Below, in pieces: positions 33,296 through 41,886 of a stretch of DNA of 64,000 nucleotides. Source of the stretch: Gluconacetobacter aggeris (GTDB lineage: Bacteria > Pseudomonadota > Alphaproteobacteria > Acetobacterales > Acetobacteraceae); NCBI RefSeq assembly GCF_014174395.1, contig NZ_JABEQD010000002.1, positions 124,001-188,000 on the forward strand, given 5' to 3'. The notes under the pieces are model-generated. The model saw only the letters and a list, made by a program, of their open reading frames with translations, did no database searches and was not told the origin of the DNA. Numbering within the stretch: position 1 is the stretch's first letter; every line of letters begins with the position of its first letter. Position numbers and translations under genes: made by a program.

Positions 33296-34990
33296 TCAAT
33301 GGACCCAGAGCTGCGCGAGCAGTACCATGTAATAGGCGCTGGACAGCACATGCCCCACCCGCGCCGAGACCAGATCCAGCCGGCGGGTCTGCACCAGCGG
33401 CACCACCGGCGCCTGCGCCATGATGGCGGCATCCGCCTGCTGCCACATGGCGTCGGCCCGCGTCGGGTCGCCCTGCTGCGCCGCCGCGGCATCGTCCATC
33501 AGCCGATCGATCGCCGGATCGCAGAAGCCCGACATGTTCAGCGAATTATCGGACGAAGGATGAAAACTGTCGCAGGCGAACAGCGTGTGCAGAAACGCCC
33601 CTGGCGCCGGGTAATCGGCCTGCCACCCGGTAAAGCCGATCTGCACCGCGTTCGACGTATTCTGCAAATAGGAAAACTCGACCACCGGCGTGATCGGCCG
33701 CACGATGGCGTGGTAGCCCAGCTCCGCCAGCGTCTCGCGCACCGCCTGGCCCAGTACCCGCCCCATGGACGTGTTCATGGTCACGACCGTCACATCCTGC
33801 CCCGCCGTCCCGCTGGCGGCTACCAGCGCGCGGGCCCGCGCCATGTCCACACCCTGCCAGGACGGCGCCGGATGCGCCACCGACGCCCCACGCCCATAGG
33901 CACATTCCGGATCATGGCTCGGGATACCGCGCGGAATCATGTCGCACGCCGGATAGGCCAGCGCCGGGCCGCCTTCATGCAGGACCATGGCATGACGATC
34001 CACGGCATCATTCAGCGCCCGCCGCACCTCGGGCACATTGAACGGCGCCAGGCGCACATTCATCTCCATGTACCAGACCACGAGCATGTCCGACAGATGG
34101 ACGCGCGGCACATACCGGTCGCCCAACTCGCCCAGCCGGTCGCGCGGCGGCATGTCGAGCATCCAGTCATACTGGCCGTTTTCCACCGCCGTCACTTCGG
34201 CTTCCTCGTCCAGACCGAAACTGTAGACGATCCGGTCGGGGAAGCCGTCGGGCTGCGCCAGCCCATCCCACACACGGAAATACGGATTGCGTTCCAGCCG
34301 CATCACCCGGTCCGGGTCGTAAAAGGTAATGCGATAAGGGCCGGTCCCCGGCGGGGCGACATTGCCCGTATCATGGCCGGGCGTCCCCGCCGGCACGATC
34401 GCGGCCTGCGGAAAGGCGAGCTTGTACAGGAAATCCGTATCCGGCCGCGCCAGATGAAAAGTCACCGTCCCCGCCGCCGCATCGGCCACCACGCCATTCG
34501 ACAGGTCGCACCGCCCCTGCCCGGCAAGACACGGAGCCGCCCCGAGCAGATTGCTGAAATACGGTCCCGCCGCGGGACTGTTGACGCGAAAGATCCGGCG
34601 CATGGTCGCCGCGACATCCTCGACGTCCAGTACGTGCCCGTCGGAAAAGCGGATGCCCTGCCGCAGGCGAAAGACATAGGTGCGGCCGCCATCGCGGATC
34701 TCGGGCATGCCGTCGGCCAGATCGGGCACCGGCCGCACCGCATCGCCGCACCCGCTCTTGGGAAACGCCATCAGCCCGTCATAGACCGGGGCCTCGATCT
34801 GCAGATTCTGCTGCTCGTACGCAATCTGCGGATCGACCGACCCGCCGGAGGACGCCGCCGTCAGCCGCAGCGTGCCACCGCGATGCGCCACCATCAGCGC
34901 TCCGTCATCCATGCCATGCGCCGCGCCGCCGGCCACGCCCAGCAAGAGAACAGGCAGAACACCCAGCAGGCGCGCCGCACTTCCCCTCAC
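33296..34990 (-). CDS. Peptide ABC transporter substrate-binding protein (family 5), second copy
   Basis: 564 residues from a GTG that overlaps the previous gene's stop (GTGA). A signal peptide runs through RLLGVLPVLLLGVAGGAAHG. The SBP_bac_5 fold starts HRGGTLRLTAASSGGSVDPQ and has NPYFRVWDGLAQPDGFPDRI and ENGQYDWMLDMPPRDRLGEL. It ends with a helix common to the first copy. By eye it is about half identical to the upstream gene, so it is a tandem duplicate. Different loop residues suggest a different ligand. Confidence 0.93.
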   Translation of the reverse strand: MRGSAARLLGVLPVLLLGVAGGAAHGMDDGALMVAHRGGTLRLTAASSGGSVDPQIAYEQQNLQIEAPVYDGLMAFPKSGCGDAVRPVPDLADGMPEIRDGGRTYVFRLRQGIRFSDGHVLDVEDVAATMRRIFRVNSPAAGPYFSNLLGAAPCLAGQGRCDLSNGVVADAAAGTVTFHLARPDTDFLYKLAFPQAAIVPAGTPGHDTGNVAPPGTGPYRITFYDPDRVMRLERNPYFRVWDGLAQPDGFPDRIVYSFGLDEEAEVTAVENGQYDWMLDMPPRDRLGELGDRYVPRVHLSDMLVVWYMEMNVRLAPFNVPEVRRALNDAVDRHAMVLHEGGPALAYPACDMIPRGIPSHDPECAYGRGASVAHPAPSWQGVDMARARALVAASGTAGQDVTVVTMNTSMGRVLGQAVRETLAELGYHAIVRPITPVVEFSYLQNTSNAVQIGFTGWQADYPAPGAFLHTLFACDSFHPSSDNSLNMSGFCDPAIDRLMDDAAAAQQGDPTRADAMWQQADAAIMAQAPVVPLVQTRRLDLVSARVGHVLSSAYYMVLLAQLWVH

Positions 34991-36750
34991 TGAATCCAAA
35001 CCTGCGAGAAGATCATGTGATACAGGTCCGTATAGAAATAATTCCCCAGCCGTGACGATACCAGATCGATATAATTGATGCGAATGGCCGGTGCTGCCGG
35101 AGAGTCGCGGGAGATGATCCGCCCCGCCTGCGCCCAGAGTTCCGCTGCCCGCGCCGGATCGGTCTCCTGCTTGGCCGCATCCATCGCCGCCTGGGCTTCC
35201 TTGTTGCAATAGCCGGCGATGTTGATCGAATTGTCGGTGCCGGGATGGAAATTCTCGCACCCGAACAGGTCGTCCAGAAAGTTCGAGGCCGACGGGTAAT
35301 CCGCAAACCAGTCACTCAGGCTGATCTGCACATGGTTCGACGTGTTCTGGATATATCCAAGCTGCACCGAATGGGCCAAAGGCTTGACGCTGGCATCATA
35401 ACCGATTGCCTGCAGCATGTTGCGCAGCCAGACCCCCATGCTCATCTCGACGGCGGTATTCTGTACCACCACCGTCACCTTCTGCCCGGCGGTGCCGCTG
35501 GCGGCCACCAGCCGGCGCGCACCTTCCAGATCCGCCCCGCGCCATGACGGCGCCGGGTGGTCCAGGTCCGCCCCGACCGTATGGGCACATTCGTCCAACG
35601 CGCCGGGAATGCCCGGCGGCACCATGGTGCAGAGCGGCCCCGCCACGGCACCCCCACCATACAGAATGGTCATCGCGCGCCGATCCAGCGCCCGGTTCAC
35701 CGCCAGCCGCGCCATGCGGTTGCTGAAGGGCGGAATATTCACGTTCATCGGCACATAATAGAAGCCGTAGAGCGACCGGAGATGGACTTGCCCCGTATGG
35801 CGCGCGCCCAGCTCGCCCAGCCGGTCCAGCGGCTTCATGTCGAACATCCAGTCATACTGACCGTTTTCCACCGCCGTCACCGCCGCCTCGTCCGGCAGGC
35901 CGAAATCGTAGCGGATACGATCGGCATAGCCGTCGGGCTGCGCGTCGGCGCTCCAGACATGGAAGAATGGATTGCGCTCCAGCACTGCCCCCCGGTCCGG
36001 ATCGTAGCTCATGAACCGGTACGGCCCCGTGGTCGGCGCGGGCATATTGCCCAGATCATGATCCGGCATGTTCGCCGGCAGGATCGAAGCATGCGGAAAG
36101 GCCAGTTTCTGCGGGAATTCGGCATCCGGCTGGCTCAGATGGAAGACCACTTCCCGCGTCGCCGGATCGACCTCCAGCCCGCCCGCCAGCGTGCAGTGCG
36201 CCGGATCGCGCAGGCAGGCATCCGCGCCGACAATGGCACCGTAGAACGACCCCGCCGTGGGACTGCCGACCCGGAACAGCCGCCGGATCGAGGCCGCAAC
36301 ATCCGCCACCGTGACCTCCTGCCCGGTCGAGAACCGCACCCCCCGCCGCAGGGTGAAACGCCAGGTCCGCCCGCCATCCTCGGGCTGCGGCACGGTTTCG
36401 GCCAGGTCGGGCACCACCTCGTCGCTGGTGCGGTCGTCCGCCTTGCGGAAATTCAGCAGCCCATCATACAGGACCGTGAAAAGCTGGGCATATTCCGAAG
36501 TATAATTGATCTGCGGGTCCAGCGTCCCGCCCGAGGACGATGCCGTCAGCCGCAGCGTGCCCCCGCGATGCGGGCTGCCCAAAGTCTGGCCGTCCCCCAC
36601 CGGCCGGGCGCTGCCCGGCGGCGCGGAATCCTGTGCGTGGGCAGCGTAGCCGGGCACAGCCGCCAGCACCGCCAATACTCCGGCAAGCAGAAGAGGCCGG
36701 CTCAGAGCCAGTCTGGAAAGCTGCGCTGGGGAGCGAGAGCGGCTCCCCAC
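34987..36750 (-). CDS. Peptide ABC transporter substrate-binding protein (family 5), first copy
   Basis: 587 residues. A GTG start directly abuts the SCO1-like stop. A signal peptide ends GYAAHAQ. The mature part has HRGGTLRLTASSSGGTLDPQ, ERNPFFHVWSADAQPDGYAD, GQYDWMFDMKPLDRLGEL and CENFHPGTDNSINIAGYC. The first 14 or so codons (GSRSRSPAQLSRLAL) are encoded by a family-A repeat fragment, so the start of the signal peptide looks repeat-derived. No better start with a full signal peptide is visible downstream. Confidence 0.92.
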   Translation of the reverse strand: MGSRSRSPAQLSRLALSRPLLLAGVLAVLAAVPGYAAHAQDSAPPGSARPVGDGQTLGSPHRGGTLRLTASSSGGTLDPQINYTSEYAQLFTVLYDGLLNFRKADDRTSDEVVPDLAETVPQPEDGGRTWRFTLRRGVRFSTGQEVTVADVAASIRRLFRVGSPTAGSFYGAIVGADACLRDPAHCTLAGGLEVDPATREVVFHLSQPDAEFPQKLAFPHASILPANMPDHDLGNMPAPTTGPYRFMSYDPDRGAVLERNPFFHVWSADAQPDGYADRIRYDFGLPDEAAVTAVENGQYDWMFDMKPLDRLGELGARHTGQVHLRSLYGFYYVPMNVNIPPFSNRMARLAVNRALDRRAMTILYGGGAVAGPLCTMVPPGIPGALDECAHTVGADLDHPAPSWRGADLEGARRLVAASGTAGQKVTVVVQNTAVEMSMGVWLRNMLQAIGYDASVKPLAHSVQLGYIQNTSNHVQISLSDWFADYPSASNFLDDLFGCENFHPGTDNSINIAGYCNKEAQAAMDAAKQETDPARAAELWAQAGRIISRDSPAAPAIRINYIDLVSSRLGNYFYTDLYHMIFSQVWIQ

Positions 36751-36751
36751 C
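36708..36751. repeat. Family-A repeat fragment forming the start of a gene
   Basis: GCCAGTCTGGAAAGCTGCGC then TGGGGAGCGAGAGCGGC matches the family-A left arm (GCCTGTTTGGAAATGCGCGC, TGGTGAGCGAGAATGGC) at most positions. It begins right at the SCO1-like stop and encodes, on the other strand, the first residues of the solute-binding protein. Confidence 0.72.
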
Positions 36752-37362
36752 TATTGCGCCGCCATGAGACCGTTCAGACGATCGGCCATCTCCTGGGCCG
36801 AAGCATCGGACTGGATCGTCCCGGCATAGCGCCCTTCGGGCGACATGATGACGATGCGCGGCGACGGCTCCATGCTGTAATCGCCATCCTTGCCCTCATG
36901 GCGCACATAGGGCGCATGATATTCGGCGGTGACGGCCTTGAGCATGGTCGGCGCACCGGTCATGGCGAAGATGCGCGGCCCGAACCGCAGCGTATAGGCC
37001 CGCATCGCCTCGGCGGTGTCACGCATCGGGTCCAGCGAGATGAACAGCGGCGCCACAAACCGGTGGCGCGGCCCCAGCAGGTCCATCGCGCCCGCCATCG
37101 CCCGCAGCGTCGCGCCGCATTGCTCGTCGGGGCAGTGGGTGTAGCCGAAATAGACCAGCATCCAGCGGCCCCGGAAATTGCTGTCCGACACCTCGCCCTC
37201 GGCCGCGCTGACCAGCCGGAACGACCCGCCGATCTCGTTGCCATGGGTGGACAGCAGCGGCCCTGCGCGATCCATCGCCCAATAGCCCGCATAGCCCCCC
37301 GCGGCCGAAAGCACGGCGATGACCGCCCCGATCGCCAGCCGGCGCTTGTCCCGTTCCTGCAT
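36751..37362 (-). CDS. SCO1/SenC-family thioredoxin-fold protein with altered metal site
   Basis: 203 residues: an N-terminal transmembrane anchor (LAIGAVIAVLSAAGGYAGYWA), then a periplasmic SCO domain with FRGRWMLVYFGYTHCPDE and the end FIYL-like RIVIMSPEGRYAG. SCO1 proteins deliver copper to the CuA site of cytochrome oxidase using C-x3-C and a later His. Here the Cys pair is C77-PDEQ-C82 (one residue longer) and the conserved His is Pro166 (SMEPSPR). It may therefore not be a standard copper chaperone. It overlaps polA by one base. Confidence 0.88.
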   Translation of the reverse strand: MQERDKRRLAIGAVIAVLSAAGGYAGYWAMDRAGPLLSTHGNEIGGSFRLVSAAEGEVSDSNFRGRWMLVYFGYTHCPDEQCGATLRAMAGAMDLLGPRHRFVAPLFISLDPMRDTAEAMRAYTLRFGPRIFAMTGAPTMLKAVTAEYHAPYVRHEGKDGDYSMEPSPRIVIMSPEGRYAGTIQSDASAQEMADRLNGLMAAQ

Positions 37363-40184
37363 CAATGTGCGTCCGCCCAGTTCGTTCCGGTCCCGGTCTC
37401 CACCACCAGCTTCACCGACAGATCGGCGGCGGATTCCATCACCTGTTTCACGAGTGCCGACAGGTCGCCCTCCTGGCCCTGCCGTACCTCGAACACAAGT
37501 TCGTCATGGACCTGAAGCAGCAGCCGTCCGTCAAGCCCGGCATCGGCCAGCGCACGCGGCAGGCGTACCATCGCGCGCTTGATGATGTCGGCCGCCCCGC
37601 CCTGCAACGGCGCGTTGATCGCCTGCCGCTCGGCATAGGACCGGCGGGCCGCATTGCGGTCGCCGATGCCCGGCACCCAGCAGCGCCGGCCGAACGGGGT
37701 GGTGACGTAACCGTTCGCCTTCGCCTCTTCCTTCATCCGGTCCATATAGTCGCGGATCTCCGGATAGCGGGCGAAATAGGCGTCGATATACGACCGCGCC
37801 TCGCCCGGCGGGATGCCAAGCTGCCGTCCCAGCCCGAAGGCGCTGATACCGTAGATGATGCCGAAATTGATCGCCTTGGCCCGCCTACGCGTCAACGGGT
37901 CCATGCCCTCGATCGGCAGGCCGAACACTTCGGACGCCGTACGGGCATGAATATCCTGCCCCAGCGCAAAGGCCTCGCGCAGGGCGGGAATGTTCGCCAC
38001 ATGGGCGAGCAGCCGCAATTCGATCTGCGAATAATCCGCCGACAGCAGCACATGGCCCGGCGCCGCGACAAAGGCGCGGCGGATGCGCCCCCCTTCCTCG
38101 GTGCGGATGGGAATATTCTGCAGATTCGGCTCGTTGGACGACAGGCGGCCGGTCGAGGTGATGGCCATCTGGAACGAGGTATGCACCCGCTCCGTCCCCG
38201 GATCGGCCTGGCCCACCAGCGCGTCGGCATAAGTCGATTTCAGCTTGGCCAGTTGCCGCCAGGCGAGAATGCGCCCCGGCAGCTCATGCCCCTGGTCCGC
38301 CAGATCCTGCAATACGGAGGAATCGGTGCCCCAGGCACCCGATTTCATCCGCTTGCCGCCGGCCAGCCCCATTTCGTCGAACAGGATCTCGCCCAATTGC
38401 TTGGGCGAGCCGACATTGAACGACCGGCCGGCCAGACGATGGATCTCCACCTCCATCTCGCCCATGCGCGCCGCAAAATCGGCCGACAGGCGCCGCAGTT
38501 CGGTCACGTCGACCGCGATCCCGGCCCGCTCCATGTCGGCCAGCACGGCCACCAGCGGCCGCTCCAGCTCCTCATAGAGCGCCAGCGCCCGGTTGGACCG
38601 CAGGGTCGGATGCAGCACCAGCCACAGCCGCAGCGTCACGTCCGTATCCTCGGCCGCATAGGCCGTGGCCCGCGCCACATCGACCCGCGCGAACGGAATG
38701 CGGTTGCGCCCGGTGCCCGTCACCTCGTCATAGGAAATCGGCGTATGGCCCAGATACAGCCGCGACAATTCGTCCATGCCCTGCCCATGCCGCCCGGCAT
38801 ACTGGGCGTAGGAAATCAACATGGTGTCGTCGATCGGCGTCGCCTGCGGCGCCCCGGCGCGGGTCAGCACCAGCAGGTCGAACTTGGCATTCTGGAAGAT
38901 CTTCAGCACCGACGGGTCGATGAACAGCGGCCCCAGGATCTCCAGCGCGGTGGCCACCGGCATCTGGAGGCCAACGGGGTCCTCTTCCACCCCCTCCTCG
39001 GGCAGAAGCTGCGCCTGTGCCGGCGCGCCCTCATGCGCCAGCGGAATATAGCAGGACCGCCCCGGCGCCACCGCCAGCGAAATCCCGATCAGCCCGGCAT
39101 GCAGCGGGTCCAGTCCATCGGTCTCGGTATCGACGGCGCAGAAGCCTACCCGGCGCGCCTCCGCAACCCAGGCTTCCAGCGCCTCGGCCGTGCGCACGGT
39201 CTCATAGGGGCCGAAAGCCGCGCGATCAGGCGCCACCGGCGCCTCGGCCGGCGCCGCGTCCGCACCGGCAACGGCCACAGACGGAGCATGGCTGGCCACA
39301 CCGACCGCCGCCGCCGTTTCCTTCAGCCCCATCCGATGCACCAGCGAGCGGAAACCCATCCGCGTCAGCCAGGCACCCAGTTGCGCCTCATCCGGCGCGC
39401 GGCAGACCAGTTCCTCCAGCGGCAGCGGGCACGGCGCATCCTCGCGCAGCGTCACCAGTTCGCGCGACAGGCGCGCGCGTTCCGCATGCTCGATCAGATT
39501 GTCGCGCCGCTTCGAGGCTTTCATCGTGGGCGCGGCCTCCAGGATCGCATCCAGCGACCCGTATTCCGCAATCAGCGCCGAGGCCGTCTTGGGCCCGATC
39601 CCCGGCACGCCCGGCACGTTATCGACCGAATCGCCGATCAGCGCCTGCACGTCGATCACCTTGTCGGGTGTCACGCCGAATTTCGCCTCGACCTCCGCCG
39701 GCCCGATGGGCTTCTGGCGGATCGGGTCCTGCATCTCCACACCCGGACGGATCAGTTGCATCAGGTCCTTGTCGGACGAGACGATGGTGCAGCGCCCGCC
39801 GGCATCGGTCACGCGGCGGGCATAGGCCGCGATCAGATCGTCGGCCTCCCATCCCGCTTCCTCGATCCCCGGCACGCCGAAAGCCAAGGTAGCGTCGCGC
39901 ACCAGGGCGAATTGCGGGCGCAGATCCTCGGGCGGTTCGGGCCGGTGGGCCTTGTACTGGTCATAGAGTTCGTTGCGGAAGGTCAGGCGCCCCGCATCGA
40001 AAATGACCGCCAGATGCGTGCCCACATGGTCGCGCAGCAGGCGCGCCAGCATGTTGGTAAAGCCGAAGACGGCGTTGACCGGCGTCCCGTCGGGCGCGGT
40101 CATCGGCGGCAGGGCATGGAAGGCACGGAAGATGAACCCCGATCCGTCAACGAGGATCAGGTGAATCGGGGCGTCGCTGGACAT
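37362..40184 (-). CDS. polA: DNA polymerase I
   Basis: 940 residues with the full three-domain plan. The 5'-3' exonuclease (about 1-300) starts ILVDGSGFIFRAFHALPP and has SSDKDLMQL and VPGVPGIGPKTA. The 3'-5' proofreading domain (about 330-520) retains its acidic residues (VDTETDGLDPL; NAKFDLLVL; YAAEDTDVTLRL). The polymerase domain has SADYSQIELRLLAH (motif A), RRRAKAINFGIIYGISAFGL (O helix) and LQVHDELVFEV (motif C). The start at 40184 lacks a good ribosome site; the frame upstream belongs to the zinc-finger gene region. It heads an operon that runs into transport genes. Confidence 0.97.
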   Translation of the reverse strand: MSSDAPIHLILVDGSGFIFRAFHALPPMTAPDGTPVNAVFGFTNMLARLLRDHVGTHLAVIFDAGRLTFRNELYDQYKAHRPEPPEDLRPQFALVRDATLAFGVPGIEEAGWEADDLIAAYARRVTDAGGRCTIVSSDKDLMQLIRPGVEMQDPIRQKPIGPAEVEAKFGVTPDKVIDVQALIGDSVDNVPGVPGIGPKTASALIAEYGSLDAILEAAPTMKASKRRDNLIEHAERARLSRELVTLREDAPCPLPLEELVCRAPDEAQLGAWLTRMGFRSLVHRMGLKETAAAVGVASHAPSVAVAGADAAPAEAPVAPDRAAFGPYETVRTAEALEAWVAEARRVGFCAVDTETDGLDPLHAGLIGISLAVAPGRSCYIPLAHEGAPAQAQLLPEEGVEEDPVGLQMPVATALEILGPLFIDPSVLKIFQNAKFDLLVLTRAGAPQATPIDDTMLISYAQYAGRHGQGMDELSRLYLGHTPISYDEVTGTGRNRIPFARVDVARATAYAAEDTDVTLRLWLVLHPTLRSNRALALYEELERPLVAVLADMERAGIAVDVTELRRLSADFAARMGEMEVEIHRLAGRSFNVGSPKQLGEILFDEMGLAGGKRMKSGAWGTDSSVLQDLADQGHELPGRILAWRQLAKLKSTYADALVGQADPGTERVHTSFQMAITSTGRLSSNEPNLQNIPIRTEEGGRIRRAFVAAPGHVLLSADYSQIELRLLAHVANIPALREAFALGQDIHARTASEVFGLPIEGMDPLTRRRAKAINFGIIYGISAFGLGRQLGIPPGEARSYIDAYFARYPEIRDYMDRMKEEAKANGYVTTPFGRRCWVPGIGDRNAARRSYAERQAINAPLQGGAADIIKRAMVRLPRALADAGLDGRLLLQVHDELVFEVRQGQEGDLSALVKQVMESAADLSVKLVVETGTGTNWADAH

Positions 40185-40195
40185 GGGAGGTCTGG

Positions 40196-40426
40196 TCAGT
40201 GCGCGGTGTCTTCCCCGGCATCGGGGCTCAGCACGAACAGGCGCGAGCAATAGGGGCAGAAGGTCTGGTGTCCGGCGATGCGCAGCCACACGCGCGGATG
40301 GCCCAGCGCCCCCAGCCCACCATCGCAGGACAGGACCCGCGACTGCACGATCACCGTTTCGACATGGCCGAGGCGCGGATGGGGGACCGGATCGCCGGAT
40401 TGGGCCGGAAGGGTCTGGACCTGCAT
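40196..40426 (-). CDS. Small zinc-finger domain protein (zf-CHCC type)
   Basis: 76 residues. The CHCC pattern is visible: VLSCDGGLGALGHPRVWL, then HQTFCPYCSRLFVL. This matches the family related to the NDUFS6/NUMM accessory subunit of complex I, common as a stand-alone protein in alphaproteobacteria. GGAG lies 7 bases before the ATG at 40426. The stop lies 11 bp before polA on the same strand. Confidence 0.88.
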   Translation of the reverse strand: MQVQTLPAQSGDPVPHPRLGHVETVIVQSRVLSCDGGLGALGHPRVWLRIAGHQTFCPYCSRLFVLSPDAGEDTAH

Positions 40427-40484
40427 ATGTTCGCTCCGCCTCGTGATGATGGCCCTGTCGGCCGGTGGTCAGGATGGATGGGGG

Positions 40485-41567
40485 ATGATACGCAGGATCA
40501 CCGTGCTTTCAAACCTCCGCCTGTCACGCCTGCGCTATCTGGCCCCACTCCTGCTGCTGGCCGGATGCACGATGCAGGACCCACCGCCCCCACACCCGCC
40601 CGCCGCCTGGGCGGCGGATGGCCGTCTGGTGCCACCCGACACGATCCTGCACCTGCCCGATGGCACCGGGGCCCCCATCCGAATCTGGCCCGCACGCGGG
40701 CAGGTCCGGGCCGTCATGCTGGCACTGCATGGATTCGACGACAGCCGCGACGCGTGGGAATTCGCCGCCCCCACGCTCGCCGCCCAGGGCATCACCCTCT
40801 ACGCCCCCGACCTGCGCGGCTTCGGCGGCATGAAAGATCGCGGCCAGTGGGCCGGTGCCGACCGCATGGTGGCCGATGCACGCGACGAGGCCCTGATCAT
40901 CGCCCGCCGCCACCCCGGCGTGCCGCTCTATCTGCTGGGCGAAAGCATGGGCGGCGCGGTCCTCACCTGCCTGATGGCCCGCCCGGACGCACCTCCCGTG
41001 ACCGGCACCATCCTGCTGGCCCCGGCGGTCTGGAAACTGGGGGTCGGCCCCGAAACCGTGCTGCGCCTGCTGGCCGCCACGGCGCCCGACTGGCGCCTGA
41101 CGGGCCACGAACTGCCGGTCCATGTCGTGGCTGGCGACGACATGACGGCAATGCGCCGCCTCTATTTCGACCCGCTGACCCTGCACGCCACCCGCATGCA
41201 GGCCGTCGCCGGCCTGGCCGCCCTGATGCGCCAGGCCGCCGACGCCGCCCCGCATCTGCGCGGCCCGGCCCTGGTGATCTATGGCGGCCACGACCAGCTC
41301 GTGCCCCCGCCCGCCATGGCCACCCTGTGGCGCCACCTGCCCGCCGACATGCGCCGCGACTATATCCCGCAGGGCTATCACCTGCTGCTGCGCGGCCGCA
41401 GCCGCCAGGCCACGATCGCCGACATCGCGCAATGGATCACCGATCCCAACCGCCCCCTGCCCTCGGGCGGCGACATCGCTGCCGCCGTATGGCAGGCTTT
41501 GCCCCACGACGGCAGCGACACCCCACCCCCCATCCTCGCGCCGCTGGACCACCTCGCCGGCAAATAA
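40485..41567 (+). CDS. Alpha/beta hydrolase lipoprotein (monoacylglycerol-lipase-like)
   Basis: 360 residues from the ATG at 40485 (GGATGGGGG upstream). A lipoprotein signal ends LLLLAGC, with Cys28 as the lipidated residue. The hydrolase_4 fold has ALHGFDDSRDAWEFAA, the nucleophile LLGESMGGAV, the acid in YGGHDQLVPP, and the His in QGYHLLLRG. Probably an outer- or inner-membrane-tethered esterase or lipase facing the periplasm. It is divergent from the zinc-finger/polA operon, and the tRNA gene follows. Confidence 0.88.
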   Translation: MIRRITVLSNLRLSRLRYLAPLLLLAGCTMQDPPPPHPPAAWAADGRLVPPDTILHLPDGTGAPIRIWPARGQVRAVMLALHGFDDSRDAWEFAAPTLAAQGITLYAPDLRGFGGMKDRGQWAGADRMVADARDEALIIARRHPGVPLYLLGESMGGAVLTCLMARPDAPPVTGTILLAPAVWKLGVGPETVLRLLAATAPDWRLTGHELPVHVVAGDDMTAMRRLYFDPLTLHATRMQAVAGLAALMRQAADAAPHLRGPALVIYGGHDQLVPPPAMATLWRHLPADMRRDYIPQGYHLLLRGRSRQATIADIAQWITDPNRPLPSGGDIAAAVWQALPHDGSDTPPPILAPLDHLAGK

Positions 41568-41619
41568 TTGCCCGACAGGGCTGGCGCCCCGAAACGGTTC
41601 GAGGTATGGAGGCGTCACT

Positions 41620-41696
41620 GGACTCGTAGCTCAGCTGGATAGAGCGTCGCCCTCCGAAGGCGAAGGTCGAAGGTTCGAATCCTTTCGAGTCCGCCA
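41620..41696 (+). tRNA. tRNA-Arg (anticodon CCG)
   Basis: 77-nt cloverleaf: acceptor GGACTCG/CGAGTCC, D stem GCTC/GAGC, anticodon stem TCGCC/GGCGA with loop CTCCGAA (anticodon CCG, reads CGG), T arm GAAGG-TTCGAAT-CCTTT, and genome-encoded CCA. No T-rich terminator is obvious immediately after it. Confidence 0.97.
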
Positions 41697-41715
41697 TTCT
41701 CCTCAAAATTGATGA

Positions 41716-41829
41716 ATAGAATCAATCTCTCAGATTGAGCGCATCAAGGTCCTGCGCGGCCTCTACGAGCTGGATCTGACCGCCGCGGATACGCACCAAC
41801 TGGACGAGGCGCGCAGCGCACGAAAATAG
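41716..41829 (+). pseudogene. Orphan C-terminal coding fragment next to the tRNA
   Basis: An open frame without a start codon reads QIERIKVLRGLYELDLTAAD followed by a short acidic tail and stop. It looks like the 3' end of a helical protein but matches nothing I recognise. Its position 20 bp after a tRNA gene, a common integration site, suggests a scar of a lost element. This is weakly supported. Confidence 0.35.
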
Positions 41830-41886
41830 GGTTTGAGAAATGCAGCGGCAGCAGCGGCCGACGCCGCCGCCCGATGGTCAAGCCTC

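Noticed and set aside
39017-39892. Pro/Ala-rich plus-strand frame inside polA
   Set aside because: Low-complexity shadow frame with no independent support.
37365-40253. A 962-codon open frame on the plus strand opposite polA
   Set aside because: It is the high-GC antisense shadow of polA: very rich in Arg, His, Gln and Pro, with no domain or ribosome site. polA itself has every expected motif.
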